A stretch of DNA of 64,000 nucleotides from Janthinobacterium saanense (GCF_014200675.1 NZ_JACHCI010000012.1:64400-128399); one strand, 5' to 3'; shown: positions 1 to 8,862, numbered from the stretch's first letter. The notes: generated by a model from the letters alone, not told the origin. Numbers and translations are program-made.

Positions 1-497
1 AATTGCACGAACTCGGCGAAACGCTCGGCGCCGTGCGTGGCGCGGATGCGCTGCAAGTGCTGCTCGGCTTCGGCGCCCATGCCGAAAAACTCCACGCCAT
101 AGCTGGAACGCTCGAGCAGCGGCAGGATTTCGCGCAGTTCAGGGATGCAGCGCGCAGCGCCCGCCAGCGGCGCATGGGCAAACTGCACAATCATGTCGCG
201 CAGGGCCACGCCGCCTTCCGGCACCACGTTCGAGATCCAGTTATGCGGCAAGCGCGGCCCCGTCAGCACCAGGTGGCCAGGCGAAAATTCGCCGATATAG
301 TCGCCCACGAACAGCCGCCCGCTGGTGGCGACGATCAGATGCAGCTCGTATTCTTCGTGGCAGTGCCAGCGCACGCGCGTGCTCGGGTAGCCGTGCTGCA
401 GGTAATTGATGATGCCGTCGTAGCTTTCGCGCTCCAGTTCCGGCGGCTTGCGCTCGCCATCCCGGTGCACCAGCCATGTCTGTTCCATGCTCGTCAT
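1..497 (-). CDS. AraC-family transcriptional regulator, N-terminal part (cut by window edge)
   Basis: Reading the minus strand from an ATG at 497 gives an open frame of about 165 residues that runs off the left edge. It contains a cupin-like sensor domain (RWHCHEEYELHLI, then GDYIGEFSPGHLVLTGPRLP) and is clearly paralogous to the next gene, which has the same motifs in the same order. The DNA-binding AraC HTH expected at the C-terminus lies outside the window. An in-frame ATG at 530 would add 11 residues; the ATG at 497 has an AGGA-type ribosome site 7-8 bases upstream and is preferred. The gene follows the neighbouring AraC gene in the same direction, so it may be the last member of the polyol operon. 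The effector is unknown; a sugar or sugar alcohol is inferred from context. Confidence 0.8.
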   Translation of the reverse strand, partial: MTSMEQTWLVHRDGERKPPELERESYDGIINYLQHGYPSTRVRWHCHEEYELHLIVATSGRLFVGDYIGEFSPGHLVLTGPRLPHNWISNVVPEGGVALRDMIVQFAHAPLAGAARCIPELREILPLLERSSYGVEFFGMGAEAEQHLQRIRATHGAERFAEFVQ

Positions 498-564
498 GAT
501 GATAGTCCTGTCCCCTGCCTGTCCGCTCATGCTACCTCAAAATGGGGGCAGCGGCAGCGCTCCC

Positions 565-1482
565 TCATTCGCCATAGCGCCCGGACGCCTGCTGGCGGAA
601 CTCCTTGGGCGTCATGCCCTTCAGTTCCAGGAAGCGCCGGTTGAAATTGGCCACATTATTGAAGCCCGCTTCATAGCAGATATTGCTGACGTAGCGCTCC
701 GTTTCCATCAGCAGCTGGCAAGCCTTGTTGATGCGCAGGCGGTTGACGAAGTCGGTGAAGCTGTTGCCGGTGGCGCTGCGGAAGAAACGGGAAAAGGTCC
801 GCTCCGGCATATCGACCTGCTCGGCCAGCTGTTTCAGCGAAAACTGGCTGCTGTAATTGTGCACGATGTAATTGATGGCTGAACTGATGCGCGCCAGGGC
901 CACATCGTCATCGCTCGATTGCATCGGCACGGTCGACAGCAGCTGGTAATCGCTGGTCTGCGCCAGTTCTTCGAGCAAGCTCAGGAATTCGATAAAGCGC
1001 GGCAAGCCGCTGATATCGCGGATGCGCTGGAAGCGCCGCAGCGACTGCTCGCTGACGCCAAAAAATTCAATCCCGTGCAAGGCCCGCTGCAGCAGCGGAA
1101 ACACGGTCTTCAATTCCGGAATCGAGGTCGCCATCGCCGCCAAGGGCGGATGCGCAAACTGGATCACCATGTCGCGCAAGGCCACGCCTTCGGGCGGCGT
1201 GTCGAGCGAAACCCAGTTGTGCGGCACCCTCGGGCCCGTCAGCACCAAGTGGCCCGGCGTGAACTGGCCGATATAGTCGCCCACGAAGACTTTGCCGCTG
1301 GTTTCCAGGATCAGGTGCAGCTCGTACTCGTCGTGATAATGCCAGCGCACCAGCGGGTTCGGAAAGCCGTGCTCCAGATAGCGGATAAAGCCGAAACTGC
1401 CTTTCGGCTCAAAACCGGGCGTGGCGTCACGCTGCTGCTCATGCTCCATCTGCGGCGGCGAGTTGGTCGCTTTGCGAGACAT
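565..1482 (-). CDS. AraC/XylS-family regulator, probable regulator of the polyol operon
   Basis: A 305-residue protein with an N-terminal cupin sensor (about residues 35-130, RWHYHDEYELHLI and GDYIGQFTPGHLVLTGPRVP) and a C-terminal double HTH of the AraC type (about 200-298, FSLKQLAEQVDMPERTFSRFFR and the recognition segment YEAGFNNVANFNRRF). The ATG is preceded by a strong AAGGAGGG site. It starts 12 bases after the mannitol dehydrogenase stop, so it is probably co-transcribed. In Pseudomonas fluorescens the mannitol operon is controlled by the AraC-type MtlR; the architecture and location fit the same job here, but that is inference. It is a paralogue of the truncated AraC gene on its left. 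Confidence 0.9.
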   Translation of the reverse strand: MSRKATNSPPQMEHEQQRDATPGFEPKGSFGFIRYLEHGFPNPLVRWHYHDEYELHLILETSGKVFVGDYIGQFTPGHLVLTGPRVPHNWVSLDTPPEGVALRDMVIQFAHPPLAAMATSIPELKTVFPLLQRALHGIEFFGVSEQSLRRFQRIRDISGLPRFIEFLSLLEELAQTSDYQLLSTVPMQSSDDDVALARISSAINYIVHNYSSQFSLKQLAEQVDMPERTFSRFFRSATGNSFTDFVNRLRINKACQLLMETERYVSNICYEAGFNNVANFNRRFLELKGMTPKEFRQQASGRYGE

Positions 1483-1494
1483 GACGCCCTCCTT

Positions 1495-2970
1495 TTACAG
1501 CACGATGTGTTCGAGCGCGGCGCGCGCGCCCTGGCCGTACAGGCTGGCCAGGGCCTGCGTCACCGCCGCCACAAACACGGGCGACTCGCCCAGTTCGCCG
1601 AACAGTTCATGCAGCGACAGCAGCGCCGTGGCGTCTGCCCCGCCCTGCAGCGCCAGCGCGCGCAAACGCTCGGCATACGGATCGTTGAGCGGCAGCGCAT
1701 TGCCCTGCTCGTCGTGGCCTTCCAGGTAGCGGAACCAGCAAGCCACCGTAAAGCCCAGCAGCTTGATGGCGCGGCCCTGCGCCAGCGCTTCACGCACGGA
1801 CGGCAGCACGAATTTCGGGATGCGCGCCGAGCCTTCCGTGCCGATGCGGGCCAGCTGGTCGCGCACGGCCGGATTCGAAAAACGCTCGATCAGGGTGGCC
1901 TTGTACTGTTCCAGGTCCACGCCTGCCACCGTATCGAGCAGGGGCGTGACTTCATCGTCCATCATGCGGCGCACCAGCGCGCGGATGCCGGCGTCATCCA
2001 TCGCTTCATGCGCATAGGTGTAGCCGAGCAGCATGCCGATATAGCACAGCGCCTGGTGGCTGGCGTTGAGCAGGCGCAGCTTCATTTTTTCATAGGGCAG
2101 CACGTCGTGCGTCATTTGCGCGCCGACCAGTTCCCAGGCCGGGCGGCCATGCGGGAAAGCGTCTTCGATCACCCACTGGCGGAACGGCTCGCACACCACC
2201 GGCCAGGCGTCGATGATGCCGAAGCTGTTCCGCACCAGCGCCCGGTGTTCATCGGTAGTGGCCGGCGTGATGCGGTCAACCATGCTGTTCGGGAAGCTGC
2301 AATGCGTCGCCAGCCACTGCGCCAGGTCCGCATCGCGCAGGGCGGCAAACGCCAGCAGCATGGTGCGCGTCACATCGCCATTGTGCTGCAGGTTATCGCA
2401 GGACAGGATGGTAAAGGGCGCCAATCCGCGCTGGCGGCGCAGCGACAAGGCAGCCAGCAGATAGCCAAACGAGCAGCGCGGCGCCTGCGGGTGCGCCAGT
2501 TCGTACACGATGTCCGGGTGGGCGGCGTCAAATTCGCCGGTGCCCTGGTTCACATAATAACCACCCTCGGTGATCGTCAGCGAGACGATGCGGGTACTCG
2601 GCGCGGCCAGTTTTTCCAGCACGGCGGCAGGATCGTCGGGGGCGTACAGGTACTCGCCCACGCAGCCGATCACGCGCGCCACGTCGCCGGCCGCGCTACG
2701 CTCGACCACCGTATATAAACCGTCCTGCGACTGCATGGCGTCGCGCATGGCCGCGTCAGACGGCAGCAGGCCTACGCCGCAATAACCCCATTGCGCATGG
2801 CCTGGCAGGGCCAGCAGATCATCGAGATATACGGCCTGGTGGGCGCGGTAAAAACCACCCACGCCGATATGCACGATGCTGGGCACCAGGGTGTCGCGCG
2901 CATAAGCGGGCGCCGTCACATTCGCCGGCAGTTGTGCCAGATTGGCTTGATTCAGATGCAGTGCGCTCAT
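1495..2970 (-). CDS. Mannitol 2-dehydrogenase family oxidoreductase
   Basis: A 491-residue long-chain polyol dehydrogenase that would oxidise D-mannitol (or a related polyol such as D-arabinitol or sorbitol) to the ketose with NAD+ in the cytoplasm. The N-terminal nucleotide-binding signature IVHIGVGGFYRAHQAVYLDDL lies at about residues 32-52, and the family catalytic segment KMKLRLLNASHQAL is near residue 300. Length is typical of the family (about 490). Its ATG overlaps the stop of the upstream ABC ATPase by one base (TAATG), indicating translational coupling. Fructuronate and altronate reductases share the fold; the adjacent polyol-type ABC transporter favours a mannitol/sorbitol substrate. 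The gene is called mtlK or mtlD in other bacteria, so no symbol is assigned. Confidence 0.9.
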   Translation of the reverse strand: MSALHLNQANLAQLPANVTAPAYARDTLVPSIVHIGVGGFYRAHQAVYLDDLLALPGHAQWGYCGVGLLPSDAAMRDAMQSQDGLYTVVERSAAGDVARVIGCVGEYLYAPDDPAAVLEKLAAPSTRIVSLTITEGGYYVNQGTGEFDAAHPDIVYELAHPQAPRCSFGYLLAALSLRRQRGLAPFTILSCDNLQHNGDVTRTMLLAFAALRDADLAQWLATHCSFPNSMVDRITPATTDEHRALVRNSFGIIDAWPVVCEPFRQWVIEDAFPHGRPAWELVGAQMTHDVLPYEKMKLRLLNASHQALCYIGMLLGYTYAHEAMDDAGIRALVRRMMDDEVTPLLDTVAGVDLEQYKATLIERFSNPAVRDQLARIGTEGSARIPKFVLPSVREALAQGRAIKLLGFTVACWFRYLEGHDEQGNALPLNDPYAERLRALALQGGADATALLSLHELFGELGESPVFVAAVTQALASLYGQGARAALEHIVL

Positions 2971-4019
2971 TACAAAACTCCCTTGGCCGCCGCGTAGGTC
3001 TTGCCCGCGCGGTCGAAATAATGGACAAATCCAGGTTCAAAAGTCAGGTGCGTCTGCTGGCCCGGCTGCAGGCTGCTGCGCTCGGCGCCGCGCGAGACCA
3101 CTTGCACATTGTTCGCCAGGCGCACATAGGTCAGGGTTTCCACGCCCAGGGACTCAACCAGTTCAACCGTGACGGGTACGCTGCCCGGCTGCGCCGCGCC
3201 CAGGTGCACGTGCTCGGGGCGGATGCCGACGAAGCCGTCCGCCTGGGCCGCGCTGCCCGCCTGCGCCAGCAACTGCGGCGCCGCATCGGCAGGCACCACG
3301 TTCATGCTCGGCGTGCCGATGAATTGCGCCACAAAGCGATTCGCCGGACGGTCATACAATTCCAAGGGCGAGCCATGCTGCTCAATTTGCCCATCGCGCA
3401 GCACCACCACGCGGTCGGCCAGGGTCATCGCTTCGACCTGGTCGTGGGTGACATAAATAGTGGTGGCGCCCAGTTCGCGGTGCAGCTTGGCGATCTCGAT
3501 GCGGGTCTGTACACGCAGGGCCGCGTCCAGATTGGACAGCGGTTCATCGAACAAAAACACTTTCGGGTCGCGCACGATGGCGCGGCCAATCGCCACGCGC
3601 TGGCGCTGGCCGCCCGACAGTTCCTTCGGCGTGCGCTCCAGGTATTTACCCAGGTCGAGGATGGCGGCCGCCTTGTCGACTTTTTCGCGGATGATCCTGG
3701 GATCGACGCCAGCCAGTTTCAAGGCGAACGACATGTTCTGGAACACCGACATGTGCGGATACAGCGCATACGACTGGAACACCATCGCCAGGTCGCGCTT
3801 GGACGATGGCAGGCTGGTGATGTCGCGCCCGTCGAGCGACAGCTTGCCGCCATCGATAGGTTCCAGGCCTGCGATCAAACGCAGCAAGGTGGACTTGCCG
3901 CAGCCGGAAGGCCCCACGAAGACGACGAACTCGCCCTGCTTGATTTCCAGGTCGATGCCCTTGATGGCGCGGTGCTCGCCAAAGAATTTTTCGATATTGC
4001 TCAGTTGAAGGTAAGCCAT
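2970..4019 (-). CDS. Sugar/polyol ABC transporter ATP-binding protein (MalK/UgpC/SmoK type)
   Basis: A 349-residue ATPase subunit energising the transporter encoded just upstream. Visible motifs: Walker A GPSGCGKST (about 36-44), Q-loop segment MVFQSYALYPHMSV, signature LSGGQRQRVAIGRA, Walker B VFLFDEPLSNLD and the switch histidine YVTHDQ. The C-terminal ~110 residues form the TOBE/OB regulatory extension typical of the MalK/UgpC branch (GIRPEHV). It is third-last in the operon, 31 bases after the permease stop. Multi-sugar MsmK-like use by other transporters is possible, but the tight operon suggests dedication to this system. Confidence 0.93.
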   Translation of the reverse strand: MAYLQLSNIEKFFGEHRAIKGIDLEIKQGEFVVFVGPSGCGKSTLLRLIAGLEPIDGGKLSLDGRDITSLPSSKRDLAMVFQSYALYPHMSVFQNMSFALKLAGVDPRIIREKVDKAAAILDLGKYLERTPKELSGGQRQRVAIGRAIVRDPKVFLFDEPLSNLDAALRVQTRIEIAKLHRELGATTIYVTHDQVEAMTLADRVVVLRDGQIEQHGSPLELYDRPANRFVAQFIGTPSMNVVPADAAPQLLAQAGSAAQADGFVGIRPEHVHLGAAQPGSVPVTVELVESLGVETLTYVRLANNVQVVSRGAERSSLQPGQQTHLTFEPGFVHYFDRAGKTYAAAKGVL

Positions 4020-4050
4020 GATGTCATCCTAATATTTTTCTTGATGCGTT

Positions 4051-4869
4051 TTACTTAACAGCGCCGAAGGTCATACCCTGCACCAGTTGTTTCTGGCAGA
4101 ACCAGCCCAGGGCCATGATCGGGGCGATCGCCATCAGCGAGGCGGCCGACAATTTGGCCCAGAACAAGCCTTCGGGGCTGGAATACGAGGCGATCAGCCA
4201 GGCCAGGGTGCCCGCATTCGAGGCGCCCAGGTTCAGCGACCAGAACGATTCATTCCACGACCACACCATGCACACCAGCGCGGTGGAGGCGATGCCGCCG
4301 ACTGACAGTGGCAAGACCACGTGGCGGAACTCGTCCCAGACGGTGGCGCCATCCATGCGCGACGCTTCGAGGATTTCGCGCGGCAGTTCTTTCATGCTGG
4401 TGTAGAGCAGCCAGATCATGATGGGCAGGTTCATCAGCATGAACATGATGGTCAGGCCGATACGCGTGTCGAGCATGCCGAAGTACTGGTAGCAGATGTA
4501 GATCGGCATCAGCGCGCCCACACCTGGCATGTAGCGCGAGCTGAGCATGAATTTCAGCAAGCCGATGGTGCCGCGGGTGGGAAAGAAAGCCATCGAGTAG
4601 GCGGCCGGGATGGCGATCAGCAAGCCGATCGCCGTCGACAGCACGCTGGTAAACAACGAGTTCCAGGCGTAGGCAAAGTAATTGTCGCGCGCCAGCACTT
4701 CGCGGAAGCTGTCCAGGGTCGGCGTGAAGAAGAACAATGGTGGCGTGGAAATGGCCTGCCCTTCCGTCTTGAACGCCATCATGCCCAGCCACAGGATGGG
4801 AAAGAACAGCAGCAGCGCGAACAGCCAGGCGGCGAACGTGCGGCCATACAGATTGAATTTATTGTGCAT
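4051..4869 (-). CDS. Carbohydrate ABC transporter permease (MalG/SmoG-like)
   Basis: A 272-residue inner-membrane permease with six predicted membrane segments; the first is FAAWLFALLLFFPILWLGMM. The EAA loop that docks with the ATPase is present (EILEASRMDGATVWDEFRHVVLPL, about residues 165-188). Family length is normal. The start is 10 bases after the stop of the partner permease. In polyol systems this subunit is called MtlG or SmoG; substrate assignment rests on the linked mannitol dehydrogenase. Confidence 0.92.
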   Translation of the reverse strand: MHNKFNLYGRTFAAWLFALLLFFPILWLGMMAFKTEGQAISTPPLFFFTPTLDSFREVLARDNYFAYAWNSLFTSVLSTAIGLLIAIPAAYSMAFFPTRGTIGLLKFMLSSRYMPGVGALMPIYICYQYFGMLDTRIGLTIMFMLMNLPIMIWLLYTSMKELPREILEASRMDGATVWDEFRHVVLPLSVGGIASTALVCMVWSWNESFWSLNLGASNAGTLAWLIASYSSPEGLFWAKLSAASLMAIAPIMALGWFCQKQLVQGMTFGAVK

Positions 4870-4879
4870 GATGGTTTCC

Positions 4880-5740
4880 TTATTTCGACAGGTTCTTGCC
4901 GATGACGCGCATCAGGAAGAAGGCGGCGATGTTGGCAATAAGTACGGCGAACAGCGCGCCGGCCGAGGCCGCTCCTATGTCGTAGGACAACAGTGCCTGC
5001 TGGTAAATCATGAAAGTGATCGTGGTCGTATCGAAACCAGGGCCGCCACCGGTGGTGGTAAAGATTTCCGCGAAAATGGACAGCAGGAAAATCATCTCTA
5101 TCATCAGCACCACGGACATGGCGCGTCCCAGGTGAGGGATATACAGGTAGCGCAACTGCTGCAAATAGTTGGCGCCGTCCATGCGGGCCGCTTCCAGCTG
5201 TTCGCGGTCCATCGATTGCAGGGCTGTCATGAAGATCAGGCAGGCGAAAGGCAGCCATTGCCAGGAAACCATCATGATGATGGAAAACAGGGGATGGGCC
5301 GACAGCCAGTCCACGGGCGTGGCGCCAAAGAAAATGCTGATCTGCGCAAACAGGCCGTAGATCGGGTTGAGCAACATGTTCTTCCACATCAGCGCATTGA
5401 CGGCTGGCATCACGAGAAACGGCGAGATCAGCAGCACGCGCACGATGGCGCGGCCGGGAAACGCTTCATTGATCAGCAAACCGAGCGCAGCGCCAAACAC
5501 CACCGTGATCAGCATCACGGAAAACAGCAGGGTAAAAGTATTCTGCAATGCCGGCAAGAACGAGGCATCGGTAAAGAAATAGTGGAAATTGGTCAGACCA
5601 TGGAAGGGATGGCCGCTCGGGTCGAGCATGCTGTAACGCACAAACGAGTAAAACAGCGTGATCAGCAGGGGCACAACGGAAATGACGGAGACGGCGACCA
5701 CAGCCGGCGTCAGCAAAGTCCGGGGGATAAAGCGTTTCAT
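4880..5740 (-). CDS. Carbohydrate ABC transporter permease (MalF/SmoF-like)
   Basis: A 286-residue inner-membrane permease, partner of the next gene in the operon. It opens with the membrane segment LLTPAVVAVSVISVVPLLITLFY and carries an EAA loop (EQLEAARMDGANYLQQLRYLYIP). It lacks the large periplasmic loop of E. coli MalF, as is usual for polyol and oligosaccharide transporters of this class. It is separated from the binding-protein gene by 123 bases holding a perfect hairpin, which may set a lower expression level for the membrane subunits than for the binding protein. Confidence 0.92.
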   Translation of the reverse strand: MKRFIPRTLLTPAVVAVSVISVVPLLITLFYSFVRYSMLDPSGHPFHGLTNFHYFFTDASFLPALQNTFTLLFSVMLITVVFGAALGLLINEAFPGRAIVRVLLISPFLVMPAVNALMWKNMLLNPIYGLFAQISIFFGATPVDWLSAHPLFSIIMMVSWQWLPFACLIFMTALQSMDREQLEAARMDGANYLQQLRYLYIPHLGRAMSVVLMIEMIFLLSIFAEIFTTTGGGPGFDTTTITFMIYQQALLSYDIGAASAGALFAVLIANIAAFFLMRVIGKNLSK

Positions 5741-5780
5741 AGGATTCTCTTGGGGCAGGTGAACTGATAACCCAAAAAGC

Positions 5781-5825
5781 TAAAGTGCCGGGGTCGGACC
5801 CTCAGGGTCCGACCCCAGTTTTACG
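5781..5825. repeat. Palindromic intergenic element, core GGGGTCGGACCC, copy 1
   Basis: A perfect 12-bp inverted repeat (5790-5801 and 5805-5816) with a 3-base loop lies between the binding-protein stop and the first permease start. Flanks TGCCGGGGTC and GACCCCAGTTTT recur at the second element near 8784-8862, so this is one member of a dispersed family rather than a plain terminator. In this position it may attenuate transcription, or stabilise the upstream binding-protein message. Confidence 0.75.
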
Positions 5826-5863
5826 CCGTTGGGGTAACCAAACTGATCAAAAACGATACAGTG

Positions 5864-7174
5864 TTACTTGTAGTAGCCGCCCTTGCGCATTTCGCGATCT
5901 GCCGTTTGCTGCGACAATTCCAGCGCCTGGTCGACCGTGACCTTGCCCAGCAGGGCGGCGGCCATTTGCTGGCCGGCGGCGACGCCGATCACCTGGAATT
6001 CAGGAATCGAGGCGAATTGCACGCCCACGTAAGGCGATGGCAGCAAGGTGCTTTGCACGTTGCGGGTGGTCGACAGGGCCTTGCCTTCGGCGGCGGCGAA
6101 TTTCGCCACTTTCTGGAATTCAGGGCTGGCGTAGGTGGACTTGCGCGTGCCGGTCGGCACGTTGGCCCAGCCGGTTTCCTTGGCGACCAGTTTTACGTAG
6201 TCAGGCGAAGTGGCCCAGTTGATGAAACGCTGCGCTTCGTTCGGGTGCTTGGAGCTCGATGGAATCGCCAGCGACCAGATCCACAACCAGTTGGCGCCAC
6301 GCTCCGTGGTGCCTACCGGCGATTGGGCGAAGGCAACCTTGTCGGCCACCTTGCTTTGTTTCGGGTCGGTCACGAAAGAAGCGGCAATCGTCGCATCGAT
6401 CCAGATGCCGCACTTGCCCTGGTTGAACAGCGCCAGGTTTTCATTGAAGCTGTTGGCGGCGGCGCCCGGTGGACCGTATTTTTTCATCAGGTCCACATAC
6501 ATATTGACCGCGTCTTTCCACGGCTTGCTGGTGAATTGCGGTTTCCATTGCATGTCGAACAGCTGGCCGCCAAAGGAATTGGCCATGGTGGTGATCAGCG
6601 CCATATTGTCGCCCCAGCCCGGTTTGCCGCGCAGGCAGATGCCGTACACGCCATTGGCCGGGTCGTGGATCTTGGCGGCCACGTCGCGCAAGTGGTTCCA
6701 GGTAGGACGGTCTTCGATCGTCATGCCGGCTTTTTTCACCAGGTCGCTGCGGTACATGATCATCGAGCTTTCGCCATAGAACGGCGAGGCGTAGAGCTTG
6801 CCGTCGCCGGACAAGCCTTCGCGTATCGACGGCAGCAAGTCGTCGATCTCGTATTTGGCGTCAGGCTTGATCGGGATCAGCCAGTTTTTCTTGCCCCAGA
6901 TCGGGGTCTCATACAGGCCGATGGTCATCACGTCGAACTGGCCGCCCTTGGTGGCGATGTCGGTGGTCATGCGCTGACGCAACACGCCCTCCTCCAGGGT
7001 CACCCACTTGAGCTTGATATCCGGATTGGCTTGTTCGAAGAATTTGCTGAGCTTTTGCATTTCGATCATGTGACCGTTGTTGACGGTCGCAATCACCAGA
7101 TCGGTGGCGGCAAAGGCGGAAGAGGTCAAGCAAAAAGCGCCGGCGCACAGCGCGGCAAGGGCGGAACGTTTCAT
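5864..7174 (-). CDS. Polyol/sugar ABC transporter periplasmic substrate-binding protein
   Basis: A 436-residue type 1 extracellular solute-binding protein (SBP_bac_1, MtlE/SmoE-like). It has a Sec signal peptide (MKRSALAALCAGAFCLTSS, cleavage probably after AFA) and the family features ATDLVIATVNNGHMIEMQKL, FFEQANPDIKLKWV and TTDIATKGGQFDVMTIG. It delivers the sugar alcohol to the two permeases. It is the first gene of the minus-strand operon and is divergent from a maltoporin-like gene across a 313-base control region. The length is normal for this class. Confidence 0.93.
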   Translation of the reverse strand: MKRSALAALCAGAFCLTSSAFAATDLVIATVNNGHMIEMQKLSKFFEQANPDIKLKWVTLEEGVLRQRMTTDIATKGGQFDVMTIGLYETPIWGKKNWLIPIKPDAKYEIDDLLPSIREGLSGDGKLYASPFYGESSMIMYRSDLVKKAGMTIEDRPTWNHLRDVAAKIHDPANGVYGICLRGKPGWGDNMALITTMANSFGGQLFDMQWKPQFTSKPWKDAVNMYVDLMKKYGPPGAAANSFNENLALFNQGKCGIWIDATIAASFVTDPKQSKVADKVAFAQSPVGTTERGANWLWIWSLAIPSSSKHPNEAQRFINWATSPDYVKLVAKETGWANVPTGTRKSTYASPEFQKVAKFAAAEGKALSTTRNVQSTLLPSPYVGVQFASIPEFQVIGVAAGQQMAAALLGKVTVDQALELSQQTADREMRKGGYYK

Positions 7175-7203
7175 TGTGTGTCTCCAGTGTTTTTTGTCGT
7201 AGG

Positions 7204-7487
7204 CAATGCCTGATACTTAGCACCACGATCACAATGTATCACTGGATCCTGATACTTTCTGATACTCCAAAACCGCAAATCAATACTCTTTTGCAGCACT
7301 GCAGTGAGCCAGAGTATCGATATTCAGCAAAAACAACAGCTTGGAAGAAAGTATCAATACTTGCTGGTTTCGTATCATGTAGTCAAAAAAACCGCTGCTA
7401 GACTCGCTGTGCGGCATAAGACTGCACGTTCTGGCGCCAGGAAATCTTTCCGGTCAGGGCATCGATACTTACACTCCTGGAGACAAT
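7204..7487. promoter_or_regulatory. Divergent control region with repeated GATACT / AGTATC half-sites
   Basis: The region between the binding-protein start and the porin start contains exact GATACT at 7212, 7251, 7261 and 7464, its complement AGTATC at 7313 and 7350, and one-mismatch copies at 7235, 7282, 7356 and 7371. The pair at 7251/7261 forms a 10-base direct repeat, and 7350-7361 forms a palindrome (AGTATCAATACT). The spacing of about one or two helical turns is typical of AraC-type operators. The likely binder is the AraC regulator of the operon (inference). The porin has an AGGAGAC-like ribosome site, CTGGAGACAAT, before its ATG. Confidence 0.6.
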
Positions 7488-8774
7488 ATGACCTACCCAA
7501 TCAAGACATCCTTGTTGACCGCGCTCGTCCTCGCCTGGGGCACGGCTGCTGCCGACCCCATGTTCCCAAGCGACACCGAAGGTTTCCACGGCTACCTGCG
7601 CGCTGGCGCCGGCAGTACGACCGCTGACGGCGGCGGCCCACAAAGCTGCTACGGCCTGGGCGGCAACACCACGAAATATCGCCTCGGCAATGAGTGCGAT
7701 GCCTACACGGAATTCGGTTACACCAAGGCCATCGCCAAGTCCGGCGACGTCACCTACATGGCCACTCTGTGGGTCAACGCTTTTGCGCCGACTTCCGACT
7801 TCGGCGACCGCAAGGTCGGCATCGTCAAGGCTTACGTCGAAGCACAAGGCCTGGACTTCCTGGCTGGCGGCACGGCCTGGGTCGGCAAGCGTTTCTACTA
7901 CCGTCCTGACATCCATATGCTCGATACGCAGTACATCAACATGAACGGTACCGGTGCTGGTCTGGACCGTATCGGCAACTTCGGTCCCGGCAAGCTGTCG
8001 TACGCCTTCTTCAAGGACAACGACGTCACCAATACCTTCACCGACCCGGTCACGGGCAAGACCACCGTCAGTACCCAGTCCGCCGTGCGCCAGAACTTGA
8101 TCTACGGTGAAATTCCTGTCAACGTGAACGGTACGCTGGACATCGCCGGCACCTTCATCAGCGGTCAGGGTAAAAACAACGATGGTCTGGGCGAGCGCCA
8201 CAATGGCTGGCAATTGTCGGCCTTCCATCGTCAATCGAAAGTCTGGGGCGGCGGCAACACCTTCGGCGTGCAATACGGCGTCGGTCCTGGCATCGGTGGC
8301 GCCAGCAACGGCCAGTTTGGCGCATCTGGCAGCACCTTGTTCGGTTCGGACGTGAAACGTACCCGCGTGTTCAATGATATGGCGATCCAGCCGCTGGACC
8401 ATTTCGGCATGGAATTCGTGGCCCTGTGGCAAAAAGACCAGTCGAACGCTACCGGTTCGTCGGTCTGGACCACGGTCGGTGTGCGCCCAGTGTACGCGCT
8501 GACCAACAACTTCAAGCTGGTTGCCGAACTGGGTACGGACCGTGTCACGCAAGAGAATGGCCCGGCCAAACGCCTGACCAAAATCACCTTTGCACCGACC
8601 ATCTCGGCCGGTCCTGGCCTGTGGTCACGTCCTGAATTGCGCGCCTTTGTCACCTACGGCAAATGGAACGATGCAGCGACCGCCTCGGTCAACGCCAACA
8701 ACAATTCGGGCCCGGTGTACAACAACAATACCAGCGGTACATCCTACGGCTTCCAGGTCGAAACCTGGTTCTAA
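7488..8774 (+). CDS. Maltoporin-like (LamB family) carbohydrate porin
   Basis: A 428-residue outer-membrane beta-barrel protein. It has a signal peptide (MTYPIKTSLLTALVLAWGTAAA), then FHGYLRAGAGSTTADGGGPQ and CYGLGGNTTKYRLGNECD, the opening strands typical of LamB/sucrose porins, and a terminal aromatic residue (QVETWF) as the BAM signal. Length (about 405 mature) fits LamB. It would let the polyol or oligosaccharide cross the outer membrane before capture by the divergently encoded binding protein. The next gene downstream is a chitinase on the opposite strand, so chito-oligosaccharides are a second possible substrate. Confidence 0.9.
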   Translation: MTYPIKTSLLTALVLAWGTAAADPMFPSDTEGFHGYLRAGAGSTTADGGGPQSCYGLGGNTTKYRLGNECDAYTEFGYTKAIAKSGDVTYMATLWVNAFAPTSDFGDRKVGIVKAYVEAQGLDFLAGGTAWVGKRFYYRPDIHMLDTQYINMNGTGAGLDRIGNFGPGKLSYAFFKDNDVTNTFTDPVTGKTTVSTQSAVRQNLIYGEIPVNVNGTLDIAGTFISGQGKNNDGLGERHNGWQLSAFHRQSKVWGGGNTFGVQYGVGPGIGGASNGQFGASGSTLFGSDVKRTRVFNDMAIQPLDHFGMEFVALWQKDQSNATGSSVWTTVGVRPVYALTNNFKLVAELGTDRVTQENGPAKRLTKITFAPTISAGPGLWSRPELRAFVTYGKWNDAATASVNANNNSGPVYNNNTSGTSYGFQVETWF

Positions 8775-8783
8775 ACCCAAGGG

Positions 8784-8862
8784 CAAAAACTGGGGTCAGA
8801 CCCCTGGGCAGGCAGCGCGAATAGCATCGCGACTGCTTGCTGGGGGTCTGACCCCGGCATTA
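8784..8862. repeat. Palindromic intergenic element, core GGGGTCAGACCCC, copy 2
   Basis: Two 13-base near-palindromes, 8792-8804 and its exact reverse complement 8843-8855, face each other across 38 bases. Read on the minus strand, the outer ends (TGCCGGGGTC and GACCCCAGTTTT) match those of the copy near 5790, only the internal spacer differing. The element fills the gap between the convergent porin and GH18 chitinase genes, touching the chitinase stop codon, and could act as a bidirectional terminator. Confidence 0.75.

Noticed and set aside
919..2718. Plus-strand 599-codon open frame
   Set aside because: Antisense to the AraC and mannitol dehydrogenase genes, which have clear family motifs; Arg/His/Gln-rich composition is typical of a shadow frame in GC-rich DNA.
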